NCBI RefSeq assembly: GCF_024124545.1
Contig: NZ_JAMXSF010000024.1
Coordinates: 1 to 59,290, forward strand
Direction: 5' to 3'
Origin: Pseudoalteromonas sp. XMcav2-N
GTDB lineage: Bacteria; Pseudomonadota; Gammaproteobacteria; Enterobacterales; Alteromonadaceae
DNA: 59,290 bases
Shown here: positions 15,165 to 23,219 of the stretch, one piece after another
Numbering within the stretch: the first letter of the stretch is position 1
How the letters are laid out: each line of letters opens with the position of its first letter
Position numbers and translations under genes: made by a program
Notes under the pieces: generated by a model
The model's input: only the letters and a program-made list of their open reading frames with translations
What the model was told of the DNA's origin: nothing
Databases searched by the model: none

Positions 15165-15410
15165 TTATTCGTAGTCGTATTCCTGTGTCTGCATGGCGTG
15201 GTACTGAGCTTTTGAAACAATATTCACTGACTCGTGTAGCTCTGAATAAACCAGTAAGGCTTCACCCGATTTGAGTTGAGCGTGCACCTGTTCGACCTTG
15301 CGCTCGGTGCTGACTTCACTGTCGCCATAATCGGTGCCTTCACGCAGCACATAATGTTCAATCAGGTTGCTTAGTGTGGTTGGGTCCAGTTGTTGGTATG
15401 GAATGATCAT
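15165..15410 (-). CDS. yheU: YheU family protein
   Basis: 81 residues, slightly longer than the E. coli protein. The opening MIIPYQQLDPTTLSNLIEHY with REGTDYG is diagnostic of the family, whose function is unknown. It follows yheT by 8 bases in the same order as in enterobacteria, so the pair is an operon. Confidence 0.88.
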   Translation of the reverse strand: MIIPYQQLDPTTLSNLIEHYVLREGTDYGDSEVSTERKVEQVHAQLKSGEALLVYSELHESVNIVSKAQYHAMQTQEYDYE

Positions 15411-15418
15411 AGTTTCTT

Positions 15419-16408
15419 TTAAACTCGATGAGTGAGTAATGAATGCAAATAGGCCGGTACAATCTGTTCAAGCCAGAAAACCGGCTTGAAAGGATTACGG
15501 CCAGCAATAAAGCCGACATGACCACCACGCTGAGAGACTGCCAGGGTAACCTGATCACTGATCTGATCCTGAGTGGGCACCGCACGGCTCGACAGCATGG
15601 GATCATCTTGCGCATGGATCAGCAAGGTTGGTGTGGCTATCTGTTTTAGATAGGGTTGAGCACTGGCCTTGGCATAGTAATCTTCAGCACCTTTAAAACC
15701 GTGTAATGGCGCCGTGATCCGCTCATCAAATTGCCACAGATCGCGGATCTGTTTTATCTCATCCCGGCCGATCTGTAAGGCGTGCTCTATCTGATCAAAC
15801 TTGCGGGCGAACGAGCGCTTCATGCGATCCAGCAAGTATTTTTGATACAGCTTAAAACAGCTTTTGCGGATCACCTGACAGGAAGAAGACAAATGATAGG
15901 GCGCAGAGATCACGGCAGCACCATCGAGCAGGCTATTGCGACCTTGTTCACCCAAATATTTGGCCAGTACATTACCACCGAGTGAGAATCCCACGGCGTA
16001 TATTGGGCGCTCTGCAAAACGTTGCCTCAAAGTGCGGAGCAAAAAGTCTAGGTCGCCCGTTTCGCCACTGTGATAGGCTCTGGGCTGGCGGTTCACCTGA
16101 CGCGAGCAATTGCGAAAATGCATCAACACGGCATCCAGCCCGGTGGCGGTCAGGGCGCGGAGCAGCCCCTTGGCATAGAAACTATTGATATTGCCTTCCA
16201 GTCCATGTAGCACGACAACCAGTGGGGCTTGTTGATCCCCTTTATTGGCCCAGGCCAGTTCTAAAAAGTCATCATCGGGTGTGTCGAGATGCTCATAGCG
16301 CACATCGGCTTTCAGGGTTGGCCTGAACATACGGGGCAAAATGGTTTGCAGGTGACGGTTGCGCATCCACCAGGCGGGTTGAAAGGATAACTCTGACGGC
16401 TTTAACAT
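15419..16408 (-). CDS. yheT: Alpha/beta hydrolase YheT
   Basis: 329 residues from the chosen start. YheT-type esterase: N-terminus FQPAWWMRNRHLQTILPR, oxyanion region VVVLHGLEG, nucleophile elbow GFSLGG, late catalytic His in QRGGHVGF. Natural substrate unknown. A much longer frame opens at 16615, but the first ~69 residues have no family match; the ATG at 16408 has an AGGAA ribosome site and gives the standard length. Confidence 0.88.
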   Translation of the reverse strand: MLKPSELSFQPAWWMRNRHLQTILPRMFRPTLKADVRYEHLDTPDDDFLELAWANKGDQQAPLVVVLHGLEGNINSFYAKGLLRALTATGLDAVLMHFRNCSRQVNRQPRAYHSGETGDLDFLLRTLRQRFAERPIYAVGFSLGGNVLAKYLGEQGRNSLLDGAAVISAPYHLSSSCQVIRKSCFKLYQKYLLDRMKRSFARKFDQIEHALQIGRDEIKQIRDLWQFDERITAPLHGFKGAEDYYAKASAQPYLKQIATPTLLIHAQDDPMLSSRAVPTQDQISDQVTLAVSQRGGHVGFIAGRNPFKPVFWLEQIVPAYLHSLLTHRV

Positions 16409-16602
16409 GTGGTTCGTATTTCCTGTAAATACCTCTGCAACGGCGAAGCTCATACGCATACCCTGAGTAGCATTGTGGTTTGTTCCTGTGTTGTCCGCGA
16501 CATTGGCGAGACTGGTATGATGAGCCTGAAATGGGATCAGTGTATCAAACTGCGGGAAATAACCCAAAGAATGTTCGAAGCAGGTATTAAGTGAAATTGG
16601 TA

Positions 16603-16643
16603 TAATAAAAAGCACCCGACCAGCAGGGCTGATAAGGTGCTTT
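16603..16643 (-). terminator. Terminator after the DUF3149 gene
   Basis: On the minus strand AAAGCACC / GGTGCTTT with a long loop, followed by TTTTATTATA. It separates the small membrane gene from yheT. Confidence 0.65.
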
Positions 16644-16728
16644 GTGCGTCGTGCTTAATTCTAGAACGGGAACTAATTGCTTAACGTTTTAACAACATGT
16701 TTCGAATAACATAAAAGAGTGTCGACTG

Positions 16729-16869
16729 TTACTCAGGTACTTCTGCTTCTTGCACTTTCTTGATGAAGTAGTAGACGTAGAAACAACACAGTACGATTAC
16801 CACGCCCAAGATGCCGAAAGAGAGAAATAACACTGGGTCAGTAAAAAAGTCTCTGAAGAATACGTTCAT
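16729..16869 (-). CDS. DUF3149 small membrane protein
   Basis: 46 residues, starting MNVFFRDFFTDPVLFLSFGI, with one transmembrane helix (about residues 13-36) and a charged tail IKKVQEAEVPE. It matches the DUF3149 family of tiny single-span proteins by its DPVLFLSFGILGVV core. An excellent ribosome site (AGGAGG, 7 bases before ATG) supports translation. Function unknown. The gene stands alone between a terminator and the TIGR02444 gene. Confidence 0.85.
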   Translation of the reverse strand: MNVFFRDFFTDPVLFLSFGILGVVIVLCCFYVYYFIKKVQEAEVPE

Positions 16870-16987
16870 GTCTGTGCCTCCTGATTTGTCGATGAGGTAA
16901 TCTTAGTCGAGCACTCACAAGGCAGATATGATCAAGATCAAGTTTCACCAGTGCCTATGCGGGACTTGGTAAATTGCTTGATCCCGA

Positions 16988-17431
16988 TCATGTTTTTGCG
17001 GGGATGCAGGCTTGTTGCGCGGGTGTCAGGTAGTGATCTAGATTGTCCGGTGACGGGTTTTGTTGCAGAGGGCGTTGATTGAGATAGTCGATAAGCAGAG
17101 TCTGTTGCAGTTTCTCCTGGGCCAGCTCCGCTTTGAGCATGTGCTGACGCAGTTCAGCATAAGCCTGGTAGTGCTTATGCTGTTGCTTCAATATGGCGCG
17201 TACTTTACGTTGGGGGTGCAAAACACAGCGGTCAAATGCTTCGCACTCCGTGCACAGTTCTGCAAACTGCTCAGCTGTGAGCGTGATACCGAGTTCGTCG
17301 AGATACATTAGCAACAAAATCAGGTTCACATTTTTGTGTTCGGCCTCTTGTAGCGTGAGTAGTGCGTTTTGCATACCTGCACGGGCATAGTGTGTGCAGG
17401 CATAGGTCCAGAACTCTTCGGCATCTAGCAT
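16988..17431 (-). CDS. TIGR02444 / DUF2390 family protein
   Basis: 147 residues, mostly helical, starting AEEFWTYACTHYARAGMQNA with LLLMYLDELG, typical of the uncharacterised TIGR02444 family that accompanies yheS in gammaproteobacteria. The first codons overlap the end of yheS by 7 bases, so the two are translationally coupled. Three Cys in CTECEAFDRC (residues ~61-70) are notable. Confidence 0.82.
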   Translation of the reverse strand: MLDAEEFWTYACTHYARAGMQNALLTLQEAEHKNVNLILLLMYLDELGITLTAEQFAELCTECEAFDRCVLHPQRKVRAILKQQHKHYQAYAELRQHMLKAELAQEKLQQTLLIDYLNQRPLQQNPSPDNLDHYLTPAQQACIPAKT

Positions 17432-19347
17432 ATTTCGCCACTTTGCTCGAAGTGAGCCTGTTTCTCTTCCAGCTCTTCAAGCGCCAGTAACAGGGCTTCC
17501 TCGGTGTCATTCAGCTGAGGTGTCAGCTTGGCCTGTTGAGCCAGCAGCTCACTGAGTTTGCCTTTATTTTGCTCTGAGTACATTTCGTTGTCTGCCAGTG
17601 CCGTTTCCACTTCGCTAAGGGCAGCGCTGAGCTTATCCAGCTCTTTTTCGAGCTTATCTATCGATTTCTTCAGCGGTTGAACTGCCTTGCGGAACTCGGC
17701 TTCCTGGCGTTTCTGCTCTTTACGGTTCACACTCGAGTGGGCTTTGTCTTCACTGCTGTCTTTGCGCACCGCTTCTTTATTGGCGTTGAGCAGCCATTGG
17801 TAATAGGCATCCAGGTCATAGCCAAATGCACGTACTTCGCCCTGGTCAACCAGGTAATATTCGTCCGCGGTGTGTTTAAGCATGTGGCGGTCGTGCGAGA
17901 CGGTGACCATTGCACCCTCAAAGCCTTGCAGTGCCATTACCAGCGCATGGCGCATCTCCAGATCCAGGTGGTTGGTTGGCTCATCCAGCAATAACAGGTT
18001 AGGCTTTTGATAGACCAGCATGGCCAGCACCAGACGCGCTTTTTCACCACCGGAAAACGGTTTGACTGGCTCCAGCGCTTTGTCGCCATTAAACGCAAAT
18101 CCCCCCAGAAAATCGCGCAATGATTGCTCGCTGGCCTGAGGATCAAGACGTTGTAAGTGGGTTACCGCACTGGCAGAAAGATCCAACGACTCCAGCTGGT
18201 GCTGAGCGAAGTAGCCAATTTTCAGTCCCTGATGCTGAAAGACTTCGCCCGCCTGTGGTAACAGCTCACCTGCAAGCAATTTTATCAGCGTTGACTTACC
18301 GGCGCCGTTACGGCCCAGCAGGGCAATGCGGCTGCCTGGCACCAGGTTGAGTTTGATCTTGTGTAAGATAGTCACATCGCCATATCCGGCCTGAGCCTGA
18401 TCCAGTGTCATCAGTGGGTTAGGCATATTGTCCGGGTTGCTAAACTCAAAACTGAACGGCGAGTCGGCATGAGCGGGAGCCAGTTTTTCCATCCTCTCCA
18501 GCGCTTTAACCCGGCTTTGTGCTTGTTTGGCTTTACTGGCTTTGGCTTTAAAGCGGGTAATAAACTGCTCCAGGTGAGCAATGGTGGCTTGTTGTTTTTC
18601 GTATAACGCCTGTTGCTGCGCCATACGCTCGGCCTTTTGGCGCTCAAACTGCGAGTAGTGGCCTTTATACACATTGAGCTGTTGCTGGTCGACATGCCAG
18701 ATCTGATCGACCACCGCATCGAGGAACTCGCGGTCGTGTGAGATCAGCACTAACGTGCCCTGGTAGGCTTTTAAGAAACGTTCCAGCCAGTATACAGCAT
18801 CGAGATCAAGGTGGTTGGTTGGCTCATCCAGCAGTAACAGGTCGGCATCGCGGATCAGTGCCTGAGCGAGGTTCAGACGCATTCGCCAGCCCCCGGAAAA
18901 AGCGCTCACGGCATCGCTGAGTTGTGCATTGCTAAACCCTAAACCATGCAATAGCTCTCCCGCTTTGGCTTCAATACCATAGCCGCCGACCACTTCTATC
19001 TGCTGATGCAGACGCGCCTGTTCGGCACCATCGCCGGAGGCTTCGGCACTGTGCAGCGCACTGCGTAGGGCATAGTATTCCGGATGACCCTGCAGCACGT
19101 ATTCCAGTGCACTGACAGCCAGTGCCGGGGTTTCCTGTTTGACAGATGCAATGGACCAGTCTTTCGGAATTTGCAACTCGCCTGCATCGAGGTGTAATTC
19201 TGATTTGAGCAAAGCAAATAAGGAGGATTTGCCACAGCCATTGGCCCCGACTAAACCCACTTTGTGCTGTGGGAATAAGGTGGCACTGGCATTTTTCAGC
19301 AGTGTTTTACCACCGCGCATAAGTTCAATAGTCGAAAGCTGGATCAT
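17425..19347 (-). CDS. yheS: ABC-F ATPase YheS
   Basis: 640 residues with two ABC domains and no membrane part. Walker A GANGCGKSS and GRNGAGKST, signatures FSGGWRMR and FSGGEKAR, Walker B LLLLDEPTNHLD twice, joined by an ABC-F linker rich in Lys/Gln (residues ~235-290). A Glu/Lys-rich coiled C-terminal extension follows (~530-640). ABC-F proteins act on the ribosome, relieving stalls. It heads a coupled pair with the TIGR02444 gene. Confidence 0.93.
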   Translation of the reverse strand: MIQLSTIELMRGGKTLLKNASATLFPQHKVGLVGANGCGKSSLFALLKSELHLDAGELQIPKDWSIASVKQETPALAVSALEYVLQGHPEYYALRSALHSAEASGDGAEQARLHQQIEVVGGYGIEAKAGELLHGLGFSNAQLSDAVSAFSGGWRMRLNLAQALIRDADLLLLDEPTNHLDLDAVYWLERFLKAYQGTLVLISHDREFLDAVVDQIWHVDQQQLNVYKGHYSQFERQKAERMAQQQALYEKQQATIAHLEQFITRFKAKASKAKQAQSRVKALERMEKLAPAHADSPFSFEFSNPDNMPNPLMTLDQAQAGYGDVTILHKIKLNLVPGSRIALLGRNGAGKSTLIKLLAGELLPQAGEVFQHQGLKIGYFAQHQLESLDLSASAVTHLQRLDPQASEQSLRDFLGGFAFNGDKALEPVKPFSGGEKARLVLAMLVYQKPNLLLLDEPTNHLDLEMRHALVMALQGFEGAMVTVSHDRHMLKHTADEYYLVDQGEVRAFGYDLDAYYQWLLNANKEAVRKDSSEDKAHSSVNRKEQKRQEAEFRKAVQPLKKSIDKLEKELDKLSAALSEVETALADNEMYSEQNKGKLSELLAQQAKLTPQLNDTEEALLLALEELEEKQAHFEQSGEIC

Positions 19348-19507
19348 ACCGTTACATCACTGTTTGATAATGCGCTCATCATAACACGGATCCCCGAAGA
19401 CACTCCAAGCGTATCAACAGTGAGTAATATAGGATAAAATACACCGAAAGGGCGCAATGCCCATGCTGTGAGTTGTAAACTGAACCACAAACCTGAGGTA
19501 ACTAAAG

Positions 19508-19708
19508 GTGAGAAAGAAAAAGCGCTTTATTGCGGGAGCTTCCTGTCCTGAGTGTCATGAGGCTGACGTCATGATGTTGTACAAAGAGCATGACGTGGAG
19601 AAGGTTGAATGTGTGAAATGTGGTCATATCATGACGCAACCGAAAGAGGCTGTTCAGGCTTCAACGCGCCAGTTCGAGCAGGTTATTGGTGTGTTCAGAC
19701 CTGAATAA
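19508..19708 (+). CDS. yheV: YheV family zinc-ribbon protein
   Basis: 66 residues, same length as the E. coli protein. Two CxxC knuckles (Cys13/Cys16 in CPEC, Cys35/Cys38 in CVKC) form a zinc ribbon; the end EQVIGVFRPE is family-typical. The start is GTG, preceded by GAGG, because no ATG lies in the conserved position. Function unknown. Confidence 0.88.
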   Translation: MRKKKRFIAGASCPECHEADVMMLYKEHDVEKVECVKCGHIMTQPKEAVQASTRQFEQVIGVFRPE

Positions 19709-19736
19709 TCGGAGCCAGAGCGACTCCGTAACATTA

Positions 19737-19949
19737 TCAATAGTGTGGCGGAGGCGGCTCCTGATGCTGCGGCATCATACCCGGGTCTTTACCTTCTTTA
19801 ATTTTTTCTGCCAGTAATTCAATCTGACGTTGCATTTTGGCAAGGCGTACCTGATGCGCACTCAGTTCATTGTTTAAAGTCTCTATAGTGTCGTCCTGAA
19901 ACGCCACTTTGGCTTCCAGTTCATTAACGCGATCTTCGAGTTCTGTCAT
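19737..19949 (-). CDS. slyX: SlyX protein
   Basis: 70 residues: a coiled coil from about 3 to 50 (ELEDRVNELEAKVAFQDDTI), then a short Pro-rich tail PPPPHY, exactly the SlyX layout. Function is unknown; it neighbours fkpA and yheV here as in enterobacteria. Confidence 0.9.
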   Translation of the reverse strand: MTELEDRVNELEAKVAFQDDTIETLNNELSAHQVRLAKMQRQIELLAEKIKEGKDPGMMPQHQEPPPPHY

Positions 19950-19951
19950 GG

Positions 19952-20944
19952 TTACTCTCTTGCAAATTGTTCTAACAGGCCGCTGGAACTTTCTGTCAGC
20001 AGGGTCGCATCGTCTCCTGTAAATGCGACATCAAAGACAACGGCAGACTTGGGGCGGCTCCCCTGTCGTGGTTTTACACGCCAGGTGGCAAGTTTTTCAC
20101 CGTCTTCAACCTGCCACAGGGTGAGTTGTCGGTTTGGTGAACCTGTTGCAATTAACCGCCCGTCCTGATTAAAGCGAACGGCACTGAATATCTTTTGCCG
20201 CGCAATATACTGTAATTGTGCTTTGATTTCACCTGAAGTGAGCTGCCAGATACTGGCCTTTTTCATACTGTCCGCAGTAAACGCATAGCGCCCCTCGGGA
20301 TCCAGCGCGACCTTAGTGACCCGGCTGGGGTGGTTAAAACGGTGGATCACCTGCCCAGTACGAGTGTCCCAAAAGTAAGCACTGTAATCGTTGGCGCCGC
20401 TTAATGCGAAGTGGCCATTGGGTGACAACGCAATACTATTAATTTTTTCTTGGTGACCAAGGAACTCTATGCGCCTGCCGCTATCTAAGTCGAGATGTAC
20501 GACGACGTTGTCGCTGCGTCCGTATAGGACATAGCGACCTTCGTTGCTGATTGCGATGTCTCTGATGGTGCCTTGTTCTATCTGGTAATAGCCAATATTC
20601 TGGCCGTCAGATAAACGCCAGATGGCAAAGCGATCATTGGCTGCTGTGACGGCGCTGGAATTATCGTGGGCAATGGCCAGTGAGTGAACCAGTTCATCGG
20701 CCTGTTGGGACTGGGACCACTGATATTTTAGTCCATGTGTGGTGTTGTCCCATAAAACCACCCCATGTTCGATGGATGACACTAAACTGTAACGCCCGTC
20801 GTGTGAAATAGCGGCGGCGAATGCGCCTCGGGCGGCATGCTCGACGGTTAACAGGGCGTCAGAGCTGTCCCCTGAGCAGCCAGATAGTGATGAAATGATG
20901 AGTAATAAGGCAGTTTTTGCATTGTGCCGTAAAATTTTGGGCAT
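19952..20944 (-). CDS. WD40-repeat lipoprotein
   Basis: 330 residues with a lipobox LSGC (Cys23) and then about six WD40-like blades, each of the form A-x-S-x-x-G-R/H-Y-x-x-S-x-x-D-x-x-x-x-x-W (SHDGRYSLVSSIEHGVVLW; SPNGHFALSGANDYSAYFW). Such proteins serve as scaffolds; this one should be tethered in the envelope. The start at 20944 has AGAGGAA upstream; starts at 20980 and 20971 would put extra residues before the signal peptide. The gene ends 2 bases before slyX, so they are probably co-transcribed. Confidence 0.85.
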   Translation of the reverse strand: MPKILRHNAKTALLLIISSLSGCSGDSSDALLTVEHAARGAFAAAISHDGRYSLVSSIEHGVVLWDNTTHGLKYQWSQSQQADELVHSLAIAHDNSSAVTAANDRFAIWRLSDGQNIGYYQIEQGTIRDIAISNEGRYVLYGRSDNVVVHLDLDSGRRIEFLGHQEKINSIALSPNGHFALSGANDYSAYFWDTRTGQVIHRFNHPSRVTKVALDPEGRYAFTADSMKKASIWQLTSGEIKAQLQYIARQKIFSAVRFNQDGRLIATGSPNRQLTLWQVEDGEKLATWRVKPRQGSRPKSAVVFDVAFTGDDATLLTESSSGLLEQFARE

Positions 20945-21213
20945 AAATTCGGTATTTCCTCTTAACTCCATGATTTGCACCGAGTAGACTAGTGGGTAAT
21001 TTGCAGAGGCCGCTCAACTGATATTAGCCTATCGGTACATGAATGTCGCCGATCACGAAATGAATTTTATGTCAAATTAGAGAAATTTGGCTTTATGCGC
21101 TTCGGATGTTAATGTGGCATCCACCCTTTTTAAGATTAATATAATTTTAACAAAGACACCCAACCAGGATAGTGATTGTCGCACTCTGAGCCTGGGTTTG
21201 TCGGAGAGAAAAC

Positions 21214-21984
21214 ATGAAACACACAATTAAGTTATCTTTAGTGGCTGCCGCGGTTTTGGCACTGACCGCTTGTAATCAAAAAGCAGAAGAAAAAACTGCC
21301 AAAGTTGAAGAAGTGAAGCTGGAAACAGAAGTTCAGCAACAGGCTTATGGTATCGGTGCATCGGTTGGTAACTTCCTGCAAAAAGACATGGCAGACAAAA
21401 AAGAGCTGGGTATTGAGTTAGACCGGGCTCTGATCATGCGTGGTTTCAAAGATGCGCTGGATGGCAATGCAAAGCTGGACGAAGCGAAAATTCGTGAAGT
21501 GCTGACTGCATTGGATTCATCTGTACGTGAAAAGCAAACTGCAAAAGCACAAGCAGATGCTGAGAAGAACAAAGCGGAAGGCGCTGAGTACCTGGCCGCA
21601 AACGCTAAGAAAGACGGTGTGACTGTAACCGAGTCAGGTCTTCAGTATGAAGTACTGAGCGAAGGTGAAGGTAAAAAACCAGTCGCCACTGACATCGTTA
21701 AAGTACACTACAAAGGTACTTTGCTGGACGGTTCTGAATTTGACAGCTCTTACTCACGCAACCAGCCTGCAACTTTCCCTCTGAACCAGGTTATCGCTGG
21801 CTGGACTGAAGGTCTGCAGCTAATGGCAGTTGGTTCTAAGTATAAGTTCACTATCCCTTCAGAGCTGGGCTACGGCGAACGTAACCTGGGTAAAATCCCT
21901 GCTAACTCAACACTGGTATTCGAAGTAGAGCTACTTGAAATCCAGGAAGAGAAAGACCACGGTCACGCACACGACTCAGAGTAA
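21214..21984 (+). CDS. fkpA: FKBP-type peptidyl-prolyl isomerase FkpA (lipoprotein)
   Basis: 256 residues. Export signal ending LALTAC (Cys20, probable lipidation), an N-terminal helical dimerisation/chaperone domain (~40-130) and a C-terminal FKBP domain (~150-245) with VKVHYKGTLLDGSEFDSSY and GYGERNLGKIPANSTLVFEV. It catalyses proline isomerisation and acts as a chaperone for envelope proteins. A His-rich tail (DHGHAHDSE) is unusual and could bind metal. A strong terminator follows. Confidence 0.93.
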   Translation: MKHTIKLSLVAAAVLALTACNQKAEEKTAKVEEVKLETEVQQQAYGIGASVGNFLQKDMADKKELGIELDRALIMRGFKDALDGNAKLDEAKIREVLTALDSSVREKQTAKAQADAEKNKAEGAEYLAANAKKDGVTVTESGLQYEVLSEGEGKKPVATDIVKVHYKGTLLDGSEFDSSYSRNQPATFPLNQVIAGWTEGLQLMAVGSKYKFTIPSELGYGERNLGKIPANSTLVFEVELLEIQEEKDHGHAHDSE

Positions 21985-22037
21985 TTTAGTCTTAGCCTAA
22001 GCCTCATCAGTCGATGGGGCTTTAATAAAGACCCAAT

Positions 22038-22065
22038 AAAAAAGGACCAACGCGGTCCTTTTTTA
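22038..22065. terminator. fkpA terminator
   Basis: Stem AAAAAAGGACC / GGTCCTTTTTT with a 6-base loop (AACGC core). A and T runs on both sides let it serve the convergent rsd gene too. Confidence 0.85.
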
Positions 22066-22103
22066 TTGTCTGCTTTTCTACTTTACAGAATCACTCAGTG
22101 TGA

Positions 22104-22577
22104 TCAGTCTTCGCTGTGATTCGCATACAGGTTATCAATCAGTTCATCTTCGAGTGCAAAGCGCAATTCCAGAGCTTCTCCCAGTTCTGAGAGATCCTTA
22201 TCAAAGTCTGACATCAGATTGTCTGGCTGCATTTCTGCATACTTGTCATTGAAGTCCAGTGCCAGATCGGTGGTATCTGTGATCCTGGGGTACAGCGACT
22301 GCGCCAGCTTCAGGCTTTGCGGGCCTTTCTCTTTGCAGGCTGCTACCAGGTTATCATAAATTTCGAAGTGCCCGGCTGACAGGTAATCCATCAGGATCTG
22401 ACAAAAAGTCTGGATCTGTAGCTGGTCAGGCAGGGCGTGGTCATCCTGTTCGAAAGGTGACAGTCCTGCGACTTTACAATACAGCAGCAAAAGCTCCTGT
22501 CGCTCAGCTAACCAGTTGTCGATAACGCTATGGCTACCTCCCCACCTTTGTTGGGCTTGTTCTAAGCGTGACAGCAT
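22104..22577 (-). CDS. rsd: Sigma-D regulator Rsd
   Basis: 157 residues, all-helical Rsd/AlgQ type. Family signs: RWGGSHSVIDNWLAERQELLL, CQILMDYLSAGHFEIYDNL, and LSELGEALELRFALEDELI. Rsd binds the housekeeping sigma factor and lowers its activity in stationary phase. It is divergent to hemE, as in E. coli where rsd lies near hemE. A good ribosome site (AAGGAGATAACT) precedes the start. Confidence 0.88.
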   Translation of the reverse strand: MLSRLEQAQQRWGGSHSVIDNWLAERQELLLLYCKVAGLSPFEQDDHALPDQLQIQTFCQILMDYLSAGHFEIYDNLVAACKEKGPQSLKLAQSLYPRITDTTDLALDFNDKYAEMQPDNLMSDFDKDLSELGEALELRFALEDELIDNLYANHSED

Positions 22578-22869
22578 AGTTATCTCCTTAGCGGGTCATT
22601 ATCTGCCCGTGGCTTGCCAAAAACATCGGCACAGATTGACCCAAAATGGGGTCAAAACTTGATAGTAAACACCGAAAACCGGTTATGCCGAAATTGTTTA
22701 TCTGACCTCTATAAAAAGGAAAACTGATGCAAAGGTCAACCTATTTTTTTACCAAGTGAGCAATTTACAGGAAGTGTTTCTGATGTAGGTTCGGTAATAA
22801 CTCTTGTTTACAGGTCAAACAGTTAAGTATTAGGTAGGGTGACTGACGATATGTTTAAAAAAGTTAAAC
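22578..22869. other. rsd upstream spacer
   Basis: About 290 bases between the rsd start and the terminator of the candidate small RNA. It must hold the rsd promoter, but no convincing -35/-10 pair was picked out. Confidence 0.4.
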
Positions 22870-22972
22870 AAAAAAGCCGCCTCAGGCGGTATTCCTGAGC
22901 GGCTATCAATGCAGTTTAGCAATAGAGCTTTATTATTATTGGTTTTAAAGGCGTTTTTATTCTTCTTAGCGC
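22870..22972 (-). ncRNA. Candidate small RNA, about 103 nt
   Basis: Not a known family as far as can be judged. A near-consensus promoter is followed, about 70 bases after the expected start point, by a strong Rho-independent terminator: stem AGCCGCTCAGG / CCTGAGGCGGCT (one bulge) then TTTTTTG. The transcript has an A/U-rich single-stranded body (AAUAAUAAUAAAGC), suitable for Hfq, and no reading frame with a ribosome site. It lies between rsd and hemE, read toward rsd. Confidence 0.6.
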
Positions 22973-22978
22973 AGCAAA

Positions 22979-23007
22979 TTTATAGCAAGCTTTTACCCTT
23001 GTTGCAA
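22979..23007 (-). promoter_or_regulatory. Promoter of the candidate small RNA
   Basis: Minus-strand TTGCAA, 17 bases, TATAAA; start point expected at a G near 22972. The ideal spacing and two good hexamers make this one of the best promoters in the window. Confidence 0.65.
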
Positions 23008-23173
23008 ACAGTTTAATCGAGTGTTTTAAGTCTGGTTTGTAATTTGTTGAAGTAAAAGGGTTTTAATTTTGTTCTAATTGGATAAAAAGCAATCACTTTC
23101 TCTTGGTTCTGTTAATCCAGATCATACTGACGGGAATTTGCATGCTGTTTCAATAGTGACGTATTCAAGTTAA

Positions 23174-23182
23174 TGATACAAT
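23174..23182 (+). promoter_or_regulatory. Possible hemE promoter (extended -10)
   Basis: TGATACAAT: an extended -10 (TGn) plus TACAAT. The -35 region is poor (TAGTGA). Start point near 23189, about 30 bases before the hemE start. Confidence 0.45.
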
Positions 23183-23219
23183 CTGAGCAATTTTTACAGC
23201 ATTGGAATGAAATTACGCT

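Noticed and set aside
15411..16615. Longer YheT with a 69-residue N-terminal extension
   Set aside because: The extension has no family match, and the internal ATG at 16408 has a ribosome site and gives normal length.
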